DNA of 64,000 nucleotides. It comes from Gyrodactylus bullatarudis (taxonomy: Eukaryota > Platyhelminthes > Monogenea > Gyrodactylidea > Gyrodactylidae). Position 1 is the first letter of the stretch. Each line of letters starts with the position of its first letter. The position numbers and the translations under genes are program-made. The stretch is from positions 835,725 through 899,724 of the forward strand of contig SSNU01000208.1 of the NCBI GenBank assembly GCA_012064415.1, given 5' to 3'. The notes under the pieces are model-generated. The model was not told where the DNA came from. It saw only the letters and a program-made list of their open reading frames with translations, and made no database searches. This document shows, in pieces, positions 34,201-45,124 of the stretch.

Positions 34201-37200
34201 CTCTTCTAGTTCGTGATTCAACTTCTCATCAATAATTCAGCTGCATTTGGATGACATTTTTTTGGATTTCACTCTCTGATAATATCTTCAGGGTTTGAAT
34301 TCAATTGGAATATATATATATATAAAGTTGGGATTTTTACAAAAATCTCGATATTTTCATCAAGAATTCGAATTTGTTAAAGATTTTTTGGAATCCTACT
34401 CATGTTGCCCACTTTCACAAGTTGAAGAAAAAAATTCTGAAAAAATATTATTTTTATGAAAAATATGGTAATTTTTCAAATTCCCATTTGGCGAACCCCA
34501 TTTTTTCGAACCAAAATTTTTTATTGATTTGAAAGTAGGGGACTGATCGAAAGAGGTTTTTAAGGATCAAGATTAGACAAGAAAGCTGACTAGCACCGTC
34601 AAATTACCGAAAGTTTCCTCATTTTCGAGAGATTTTGAATTATCGAAATTTCAATGATTTTCAAGTAGTGAAAATGATCAAGAAATCAAATTTCAGCTCC
34701 CAAACGATAACAAGGCTATGCACCAGATAAGATTCAGTTGAATTGAATTTTTTGTCTAATCCTGATCTTGTAAAAACTCTTTTGATCAGGCACCCACTTT
34801 CAAATCATTAAAAATTCTCAGCTCAAAGTTCGAAATAATGGGATTTTGGCGCCAAATGGGAATTTGAAAAATTACCATATTTTTCATAAAAATAATTTTT
34901 TTTCAGAATTTTTTTCTTCAACTGGTAAAAATGGACAACGTGTGTAGGATTCAAAAAAATCTTTAACAAATTCGAATTCTTGTTGAAAATATCAAGATTT
35001 CTGTAAAAATCATAGATTCCCAACTTCATATCAATTAGCTTTATATACTTTGTAGCTAATTCGTACTTGAGGGATTGCTCTGCTAGTTCTTAGGGAGAAA
35101 TTTATAATTTTTAAATAGAGAAATTCGAGGTTTTTTAAAGATTGAAAATGTCTTTGCTTCAAGAGAAAATTATGGAACCATACAGTAAAACCCTCTGAAA
35201 GTAGAACGATTAAATATTGATGAGAATATATCGAGTACAGAAACTCCAAGGTTGAATTGCATAAAAGATACGAATCTTAATCTTTTCAGTACGAATTAGC
35301 AGGGATTGTTCTACTAATTGAAAAAAATCAACTTTATTCGATCAAGTATAGCACGTGTTTGACGAACTATAGAACTGAAATCTTTGCGTATTCCAGGAGT
35401 TTAATAGATTATCTATTGAATGGGTGGTTGAAAATGTATTTTCTGATACTTATTTTTGTTACAATCAATGTGGAAACTCCCCTCAGTGTTGACGATTAAT
35501 GTCTACGCTCGAGTTTCCACATTTATTGTAACATACATATCAATAATAAGTGGGACTTTAACTCATCAATTGCAATATTATTAGTAGTCTTAAAATTCCT
35601 CAAACTATTATATCATTTTATTTTACAACCTTTTTAGACCTGGGAACTCCTCAATCGGACAAAGCTTTTCTCATTTCCGGCACATTCTGGACCTGTCAGC
35701 TACATCAGGATTATTCCTCCATTAATTACAAAGACTGAAAGTAATCTAACATCCCGATGTAACTCTAGTAAGATAGGATATTGCTTACTTTCGAATAATT
35801 TAAATTTCAATATGTCACTTTAATTATATAGATGCATTCATAATCGACTCGGAAGAAACGATTGATCTTGACATGTCAGACGGTCTTCCCCTAGGCCTTA
35901 TCACTGTCGGCAATAATGGAATTATTAAACGTTGGCAGATTGCAAACAATTTCCTCCAATCAAATTTCTCCGAATCTCTGACCACTCTCAACTATTTCAA
36001 TAATCCATCGATTATCGTGACTAATTTTAATTCAAAACTTCAACACGTGAGTTAACCAACGAGTTGATCACGAGTAACTTTTTGACTTGAACTATTCTTC
36101 TGGAATAATTGCCTTTGACAAGTGTTTCATTTCACAAGATACCATCACAACGTCTTTCTTTATACAATGCTGCAAGATTAAATGATGAATTTTTGATAAT
36201 TGAGTATTTGGAGTTCACCATCTTTTTCCTAAAAAAGCTTGATTCAACCCAGGTAAATAGGAAGACAAAAGTTTCGAAAATGCGACAAATTTTCACTTTT
36301 CTGTAATCTTGAGTTTAAACTCTTTTTCGTTGATTTCATAGATTTGTAGAGATTAGATACTGCCATCCGAAATAAAAAATTCGAATTTTACCATTCGAAA
36401 ACTACAAATAAACTCTTTATTGAAGAAAAAAGGATGCCGAAAAGTGAGGAATAAGCGCTATATAAAGTAAAAATACAAAGAAAAATATGATAAAATCTGA
36501 TTGGCTCTCTTATGTTGGTTTTGGGCGGGGGGGGGACATCAATGTGACACAATGTCAAACAGGGAGGTTATGTGTGCAGTAAACTCATTATTATTTTGCA
36601 AGATTGAACCAATCATCTCAAGGGAAAAGGTTCCGAAAAATCAAACTTTTTTCGTCAAATTGGCCAACTCCTCTTACCTAATACGAAATACTTGTCTGAA
36701 TTATCTGTATTGAATTACTTCGAAACTTTTTAGTTCAAACTTTATAAACAGTGGGAAATGGGATCAATTTTTTCAAATTTTGATCATGGTTCATGTTCCA
36801 GACCAAGTTGAGTTTTAACTCATATCAGATGGTGATTTTCTAGTCCAATCATGGCATTGAATCTTGAAGTTCATGTTCACTATCGACTAAACTCACTGCA
36901 ACTCTTTTTGTCCGCTTCGCAATGAAAATTTGATATTAATAAGGAAAAACGAGTAACACCTTTATTATAGGAAAAGAAAGAAATTTGTTACATTTGAGCA
37001 TTTGTCTTCATTCAGGAAGAAATGAAATTCAGTCGTTGAAATTTTGTAGAATCCTATTTAAACAGTAACGACACTAACTCATGTTTGCTATCAGAAAATG
37101 TATCAATTATACACAGCTAATATTCTCAATGAATTTGGAAATGTTTAATTTTTTTTCTTCCCATCCTTCCAATTTCATTTTAAAGACTATCAAGTTGAAA

Positions 37201-40200
37201 TTAACATGAATTACTCAGTTCAAGATTCTCTATCAGACCATTATTTTTGAATGATCCTATGTGGGCGAATAACAAAGTTAGAGTTAAATAAAGCTGTAAT
37301 TCTACTATAATTATTAGAAAATTATTGCCTATCTAATGTTACCAAAATTATTGGCTATAACTAACTTTGTTATTCGACCACATAGGATTATTCAAAAATA
37401 ATGGTCTGATAGAGAATCTTGAACTGAGTAATTCATGTTAATTTCAACTTGATAGTCTTTAAAATGAAATTGGAAGGATGGGAAGAAAAAAAATTAAAAG
37501 TCTTCTCTGATTGGCTGAGTTGGGCTGGTTAAATCTCATGAGGTATAATTCATATGTTAGGACAGTATCCACCAAAAATTCGATAAAAACCATAATCTGA
37601 AGAACCTCCAATATTAACCTAATTGACATGACAAGATTTATTTTTACAGAAAAAATTCAAAATTTTTCTTTGAATTCCATGATCCCATGAGCTGTTGACT
37701 TCTTAAACCCGCTTTTTGAGCTTTTCAGGATCAAAACTTAAAGATGAGAGAAGGAAGCCGAAAGAAGTGATAATAATAAAACAAGTAACTAGATCAGATT
37801 TAGCATAGCTATAAAAAAATCTTTCATATTAATAAAAGTTTTTAGCTCAAAGTTCAAAGAGCGGTACATCAAATCGAAATTTTTAAAAATGAACATATTT
37901 GAAGTACTGAAGATAAAATTCTCAACTTTATGTCAGTATAAGCTAGCTTTATTTCCGTGTAATTTCTTGAGAGATGATGCCTAAAAGTTAAAATGGATAA
38001 AAAGTTTAAGAAAATATTATATAAATTTACAATTACAAGAAGTATTTTCCCTTGTCGCCTTCATCTTCCTGAATGAATGCACCTTACTCTCATAGGAATA
38101 GACATTTTATAGCTGACACCTAATTATCTTCTTTATCCTCTCAGTTATATTGCACCATGTTTCTTCTTTTATTATTTATATTTTTACACCATCATACACC
38201 CCTTGTACAATCAAAAAGAATCAATCTATGATTTTCTGTCTCCTAATAATTGTAGTTGATGTTTTGAAAAATTGTTGACGAAACTTTTAACACTCTCGTA
38301 CACTCTATTTGATTTTGAGACCAGATAGAATCAATATCAACTTATTTTTTAGAGTCAGCATGTTCAAATTAGAAATAATTGTGTAGTGAACATATCCTAT
38401 GATATCTCCTATCTACTTATTAACAACTATAAATAGAGTTTTTTTTACAATTATATTAACAGAAATATTTTTCCCTAAGAAATTTCGTAAAATCTCTCAA
38501 TGGTCAAATAGTTCTTCAGGCAGAAATTCGGCATAGACTGACAAGATCATTGTTTGCTTGCTACCTGGCTTGTATTGGACTATCTATAAAGAAAAGGAAG
38601 AGAATTTCTTTAAAAATAAGGACTATAAAAGTTTTAGTGATTATTTTTTAGAATTATTAGAGTAATAAATCCCTTGAAGGAAAATCAAGATTATGATTAG
38701 AATAAAAATAGTTCTTAGGACTCACAAAATACATTTCGAATACATGTCGTATTCTTCTTCTGGCGCAAGTTTTTTTAAAATACTCAAGAAACATTAAACC
38801 AATCAGATTTCTTCTCAACTTTAATCAATCACTTCTAGTCAGAAGACAACATAGTCAGGTAGCAAGCGAAAAACGTCATAGTCAATTGAATTATATTAGT
38901 TTATTTACAAAGTCATATCTCAGTGTCACAACCACTCAAGTAAATCAAATATGCTAAATGAAATCTAGGGAATTGAATATCAAGTTGAATCTTTTGGATT
39001 GGAAATAAAATTTTTAAAATCTCAAGTGTCAACACACACCACTAACTAGTAAATTAATTAATTCAAATGTTTGTTATCTTCAGTGTTCCTGATTCCCACA
39101 GAAGTTCCCTTTTTCTAGAGAATTCTTTAGATCTCCTCTTGATCTGTAGTTCTCACCAAACAGAGAAGAACTACCACTCTCTTTCAGCTACATACATTTC
39201 TCACTAGAATTAAGTGTAATACAAAACTTCATTTTACCCCAACAATTTACCGTGCTTTTATAAGATAATCATTCTTTTAACCGGAAAAATCAATATGAAA
39301 AAGTTGCGTGTTCCAATTTACGATAATTCCAATATCTCATAAATCCCTCTCAACATTTAAAAAACTGAAATTTTACTATTGGTTCTATTTTTATTTGGAA
39401 TGCTGGAAAAAACTATTCAAAAATCTTAATTTTGACATATCTTGACAAGATATTGTCTTGTAGTGAAGTTTATTGAAAAATTAGGCTTAATATTTTTCAA
39501 TTAAAATTAAAAAAAATAACTACTCATAAGTAACATAATTTATCAAAAATTCTAAAATGATATGAAATTCAAAACAGTCTTTATCGAAATTCCCGATGCA
39601 GAAGAATATGTTATCCGTTTACCTACAGTGTCTGGGTCTCCCATTAACTTGCAACCCATGTCTTTGTTAGTTTACGTAAATTTTAGATTTAAGACCTTGA
39701 GATGAGAATAGACCGATCTAAGACTTTATAACTTTGATCCAGACCAAGAAGAACTAATTATCTTTGCATGAAACCAGTCTCTTAGAAAAATAGACTTTTT
39801 ACAACTTTCTGAGGTCCTTATCACTGAGCCTAGAATTGTTTTCAAATTGTAAATTCCCTTTCTTCTTATTTCAACTCTATATAATACAAACACATTTCTG
39901 AAAATCACTTTCTTCCGACATGTGAGAGAACACTCAATTTTTATTCAAAATGTTGCAAAAACTATTCAGTGAAATTTATTGAAAAAATCTTGGCGCTTGT
40001 TCAAAAATTATCATCTTCCATCGAGATTTTGTATACCAGAACAAAGTCGAAAACGTATGGTTTTATAGGAAAAAATGCTTGATAATCTTCAAAATGAGAT
40101 TGAGGCTGGGAAACGTTGAAAAATTTGGCCTACTCTAATAAATGTATATATGCTTTATATGAATCCTTTATCATTATTATTAGGCCAACGAAGACTCCTA

Positions 40201-43200
40201 TAGCCTATTCAGTCATCGATCGATCAAAGAAGATGTTCGCAATATCAATATCAATAACAATAACAATAACAATAATAACAATATAATGACAATGAATGAC
40301 AATAATTATGATCCTGGCCATCTTGTCATCAACTCAATGAAAAAGTATGACGATCCAGTACTCATCAAGTCAAGCAACAACAACGTCAACTATGAGAGAG
40401 TATTCCCTCAATGGACAGAGGTCTCTTCGTGCTCCTTTGATGAGGCTAGCAATAATTTGCTCATTGTCGGCCTTGTCAATAATTCTACTAGTAATGATAT
40501 TCAAGTATGTATGTTATCTTTCACAATTATTAGTAGATTCCCCTTTTTCATTCTTCCTTCCTAGCTACATACTACTTCTAAATAACTAATTACAGTATTG
40601 TAATTATCATCATCATCCATTCCCAACACCCTGGGGAATTTGCCTGTTTATAATTATAATAATTATTATACTAATAACTACTGTTCTCATCATATAAACT
40701 CTTTAAGAATTTACAATTACTAATGATTGAATGCAGTATTTAAAATTTGTCCAGCCTCTCTTCCTATTGGCTAGGCAATATCAACCAATTAGAATTCTGA
40801 GGCTCTTCAGATTCTAAAAGATTCTGAATAGACTCAATTTGACTTTAGTTATAGGCAGAAAATAGTTATAAAATAATTTCAGATTATATATAGAAATCCT
40901 TCATGAAATTTGTAATAAAAATTAGAGTTAAATTTTATAATATCTAAGCAAACTATCTCCCTGATCGGTTGAGATCATCTATCGAAAACTGACTCTTGTT
41001 TTAATAATTTTAATTTTGGATTTTTTTCAGATAGATTCGAATCGTTAACTATCTGAAGAAGCCTAAATTTTAGAATCAATCTGAAAAAAATGATTAACAT
41101 ATGATATTTTTAGATTTTCTATCGTGATCATGAGTTCTACATGAAGAATCAAAAATCTCGAGGTGAGAAGGAACTCTATGCAAAATGTATGATGTCAACA
41201 CACATTACAGATGTCTCAAAGTTACCCCTTGTACCCAATGTCATCCGGAAGTACACGGATCAATTCAAGTCAAGACGCAAAACTGAATATCTAACACCGA
41301 GGAAATACTCTAGAAATTACTCTATTGAGGACATTCAATCACGGACACGATATCTTAGTATTCAAGTATGATTTTTCGCTGAGATGTACTCATTGAGAAT
41401 CGTTTATAGTTAAATTAACCCTTTATGTCTTATTGTTCCACCAGGGGAACGCAACTCTTTCTCGAGCGATAAGCTAAGAGATACTTTAAATACTTTTTAC
41501 ACCCCTTATTAGAAAAGAAATTTATTAAGCTCCAAAATAGGGTATAATTCATAAAGGTAGCTTTTCACTGATGCCAACCATAGTCATTTAAAGAAGGGTA
41601 GTCAAATATTTTAAAAATATTTTCTTGGAAACCTATTTGATGAGACCTTAGAAAGAAAAAAAACCAACTTTCTATCGTAAAACAATAGCTGTGGATTTCG
41701 AATATACATCATTCTAAACTCTTTTACTATTTTTTAAACCAAGACTCGATTTCATAACATCCACATACATATTGGACTGTATTGAACAGTTTGCTAATAC
41801 AGTGACTAGATCCTAGACCCGTTTTCTAGACTGTTTGTTCTACTCTCATCAATGACATGGAGAAGGTAGATTGAAATTGCATGTTACAATTAAGGAAGAA
41901 TCATCAATTGGGATCATAAATGTAGATTTAGTTTACATGTACCTACATAGAACTAATAAAAATCTATTTCACTCTCTTGTATTTCCCAAGTACAATTTCT
42001 CGTTCGTTTTTCAATCTCTTTCTTGTTTTCTTTTGTCTGTCTTGTTTGAGTTCCCTTATTATATAATCATTTTATTCACCAGTAAATAAAAATATGTGTA
42101 ACACACAAACAGCTGTGTGGATGAGAAGTAGTCGTTTCTCTAGGTGGAAATATTTCTTTCCCCTCTTCTTCTCTCTCGTCAATTCTTCTTTTATCTGGTT
42201 TTGAGAGAATACTTTATTTCCATTTAATTCTTGCTTCTTCCTCTATCCATCCCATGTAAGAACTGAGAGGACATCAAAAGTATCGACATGACTGACTTAT
42301 TCAAGATGCCTTCCTCTTCTCGTTATATGACTTCTCTGTCGACAATCATTTACCTTGAATTTACCCTCCAAACAAAATTATGAATACTCTAATTTTCAAA
42401 TCAAGTTGATCTACCATTGCATTTTTTAATTTTAATATCCCAGTAAAGTTGAAGTTTCGTCTCCAATCTTAGGGTAGCATTTATCTCTTGGTAGATTCAA
42501 TTTTTATTCCTCTTCCTAATGAAAGTAGTTTTTGCGTTTTTGTTAAAAAAGGCTTGTTATTCTGTTAAGTAATCAATGACAAGACCAAAAGAGAAATACT
42601 CCATGGCTTATATGTTGATAAAGAGAATTTAGCCATTAGAATTCTTCTGTATATGATAACATTTTAACATTTAGTCGATTTGTCCAAGCTCTGATGTATT
42701 GCTAACTCGATCCAGTCTCTTGCAACGGCATTCATTCAACTTTCTAAACAATTCCAATCTGGACATCACAAATGAGACAGCACCATCCCAAGGATTACTT
42801 CATAGATCAAATGATTCCCTTGAGAAGAAAAGCTGTACCATTAAATGTCTTGAGGTTTGTGAGACCCTTGCATTCATTGGAATCGGCTACTCATCTGGCC
42901 ATGTGCTAATCTACAAAATTGCTCACTCATCACCAGGTGTTACTCCCCAGTTGACTAGCTCAAGGTTTGCTCAACTCCAATCTGACAATGAATCAGGAGA
43001 CGTTGTCAAGAGGATAACCTTTTTAAATAAATATCAGTCAGATGACACCTCTTCCCTAAAGTTAAATGGTTCAATCTGTCTGCTTATTGTCTTGTATGAG
43101 AGTAAAAAAATCAAGGTAACTTTTCATTTCTACACGTTCTCACTTTATTCAAACATGTTATATATTCTTTGTATTTTTGATTAAGTATTTTAAATACTTG

Positions 43201-45124
43201 ATTCAAGCTTTTAGGGGTTTTTGGTGTGACTTCTCCGCATCCAATTAGAGATACTAAAAGACTTAATAATTAGAGCACCCAATATATATATATGACCTCG
43301 AAACTCATTTTTAGGCGCCTATAATAAAGGACTTAATATTTTTGATCCTTAATGATACCTTTGGTTCTTGCAGCTATGGCGTATAACAGAGAATGAAAAT
43401 AAACTTCACATAGTCAAGAAGCCTCAAAGGGTTTGGTCGGTTAAACTTGAACATATTCTCATGATGCCAGATGTCTACTCATTCCTTGTTAAACAAATCA
43501 AGATTGAAGGACCATCTGAAGGCAAACGTCAAAATAGGCTGTTTTCTTCTAAAAAGAGTCCGCCCAAAGATGATGACAAAAAGGTTCTCGTCTGGCTTTG
43601 CTCATGTAAGCCTCTGTATTAATTAATCTTTATTAATTATAGAATTTTTAGAGAATTTAGACCTGTTCTTATAAGTGACTTCTTTCCAGATTGCGAACAT
43701 TTCATCCACGGAAAGGAAATTTGTGAGGAGGGCGCTAAAAGCTCTTGGTCAATAGACTCGATTGAGGCTCACCAACAAGGCAGTATAATATATTCCATTG
43801 ATATTGACCCGACATGTAAATTTATTGCCTCTGGTGCCTCGGATGGTCTTGTCAAGGTAAGGTTCTATAGTCTGATTGGCTTAGATCAGACTAAGCTTGG
43901 GGGTCATCATCATTCCCCTCTCTGACGCCATTTTTACGCAATCTTTCTCCCATTTCACTAGTTTCTCAGGTCAAAAACTATTATTAGTAAGACCAGCAAT
44001 AGGAAATGTACTATTCGTAATTGTAAATTCTTAATTCTAAAGTATTATTAAGAGGAAGAATTAGAAAAGAATGGAAATTGTACCAGAAGATGTTCTCTCT
44101 CTCTCTGTGTGGAATTTGCATAATAATTAAATAATCTGGATACAAGATTTTTTTCTTGTAATCAAGAAAATTCAGTAAGCTTGACTTCCGCTCTTTTTCA
44201 TTTAGAATTCAAACTTCCAAAAATTCTTACTCGATCAGAAAACATGCATTCAGAGTTACTCATTTCATCCTGAAAGAATTTTAAATTTTAAATTTTAGAT
44301 TCACAAATTCGACGGCGTATGCGTTTTCAAGTCGCTTGCATATCGAGGAGCATTGTCTGTGTGCTCGGTTGCCTTTTGTCCCATGGTCTTTCGCCCAAAC
44401 AGCAAATGGCCTCAAATTCACCTGGCCTGTGGATACTCCAATGGTTGCCTTCGTCTATGGCAACTCGGCCCAATGGAGTAAGTTTATAAAGACAAGTAGA
44501 CTATGGATAACTTTTCATTTTATTCCATTCAGATTGACTGGTAACCTGGGTACCTGTTCCCTTGTTAACTCTGAAACTACTCCGAGATTCCAAATAAGTA
44601 AACAAAACTCCTTTCGTATGCCCAGTCTGAGTCCAATACGCTGTGATACGGTATCCATAAAACATTCAACTCAAGATTCCAAAAAGTCCAACAGAGTATC
44701 CAGTCCAGAGCCATTCATCTGTTATGATCGGAATCGTTCATTTCGTAACAACATGCCGAATAGATCCAAAGAAATAACTAGAGATTGTCTTTTCTATTCT
44801 AGCGCTCCTGGCGTCAATAATAATCCTCTGCGCCAGCTGTTATGGTCCAAAGATGGCCACAGCCTATGCGGTATATCAGATCGTATCTGTTTCTGGCCAT
44901 TCTACGAGAATAGGGATGGTAACCTTGAGAATTCCCCCAAACTTGGGTCATGTCATGTACTCAAGATCCTCTCCGGTCCTTATCAATTGGCTAATCCCAA
45001 TAATAATAACAACTATCTGTGTCCTTTGTTCCTTAATCATTGTAAAATTCCGTCTATTGTGACCACTGATGCCATTAGCAATGCCTTGTATATATTCGAA
45101 CCAATATCACAGCTAATTCTTTGA
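25260..45124 (+). CDS. APAF1: Apaf-1/Dark/CED-4 homologue (CARD, NB-ARC, WD-like)
   Basis: Core of the apoptosome: senses the death signal, oligomerises with ATP/dATP and recruits initiator caspase through CARD. Nineteen exons, all phases consistent, 2046 aa: 25260-25555, 25584-26052, 26186-26659, 26923-27498, 28576-28874, 28948-29268, 30503-30848, 31598-32098, 32432-32548, 33398-33610, 35638-35767, 35832-36046, 40184-40504, 41114-41365, 42675-43115, 43374-43605, 43690-43856, 44299-44477 and 44533-45124. CARD is residues 1-95 (DDIFDVLYS, LSLDEIDEIKSEKTR). P-loop GPGGVGKS is at 152-159, Walker B LIIILDNL at 259-266, sensor TSR at 285-287 and the GYP motif before the winged helix. WD-like repeats follow, such as TWELLNRTKLFSFPAHSG and IASGASDGLVK. 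Human APAF1 is about 1250 aa; the excess lies in low-complexity loops among the repeats. Exon joins in the C-terminal half are less certain. Confidence 0.85.
27499..28575 (+). other. APAF1 intron 4
   Basis: AT-rich, no conserved frame. ORFs at 27904-28095 and 28058-28261 look like chance. Confidence 0.5.
29269..30502 (+). other. APAF1 intron 6
   Basis: No gene or clear repeat. The 3' splice site at 30500-30502 is chosen because a TGA in the needed frame lies just upstream of it. Confidence 0.5.
30849..31597 (+). other. APAF1 intron 7
   Basis: Non-coding by composition; nothing recognisable. Confidence 0.45.
32122..32300. repeat. Foldback MITE family, single-ended copy
   Basis: Begins gaagttgggaatctatgatt, the outer end of the family seen complete at 34.3-35.0 kb, followed by aatcctactcatgt. 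No inverted partner nearby. Confidence 0.55.
32695..32790 (-). repeat. Dispersed repeat A, copy 2
   Basis: Inverted relative to 13085-13180: aaatttattaagctacaag preceded by cattagaaggg, followed by actgatgctagccaa. Confidence 0.55.
33190..33295. repeat. Repeat shared with the gap flank (24743-24840)
   Basis: Shares ccaatgtgagctttttcac, ctgttgctatttattg and agttttggtgttttttag-like blocks with 24743-24840, in the same orientation, at roughly 85-90% identity by eye. A weaker third copy of the inner block is at 33760-33780. Confidence 0.65.
33611..35637 (+). other. APAF1 intron 10
   Basis: A two-kb intron containing the complete foldback MITE at 34312-35047. No exon candidate seen. Confidence 0.5.
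34312..35047. mobile_element. Foldback MITE, complete copy
   Basis: About 735 bp. The arms of roughly 180 bp are inverted: left has aaagttgggatttttacaaa ... cccatttggcg; right has gccaaatgggaatttg ... catagattcccaacttcata. Both ends lie next to TA-rich sequence. No coding capacity, so it is non-autonomous. Related copies or ends lie near 5.5-6.2, 32.1, 37.9, 51.5, 54.9-55.5 and 56.8 kb. Confidence 0.78.
36047..40183 (+). other. APAF1 intron 12 (4.1 kb)
   Basis: The largest intron of the gene. It contains the 355-bp inverted repeat at 37144-37498, a G10 run near 36527-36536, and a MITE-like end at 37905-37965. ORFs at 36501-36713 and 39726-39908 look like chance. Confidence 0.5.
37144..37498. 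repeat. Near-perfect 138-bp inverted repeat
   Basis: Arms 37144-37281 and 37361-37498 are reverse complements with only a few mismatches (for example catgaattactcagttcaag against its inverse), separated by a 79-bp spacer. Unrelated to the 34.3-kb MITE. No clear flanking duplication. Confidence 0.85.
41366..42674 (+). other. APAF1 intron 14
   Basis: Contains a minus-strand copy of repeat A at 41485-41585. A 72-codon frame at 41871-42089 has no recognisable family. Confidence 0.45.
41485..41585 (-). repeat. Dispersed repeat A, copy 3
   Basis: acaccccttattagaaaag then aaatttattaagctccaaa and cactgatgccaaccatag, inverted relative to the 57.5-kb copy. Confidence 0.6.
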
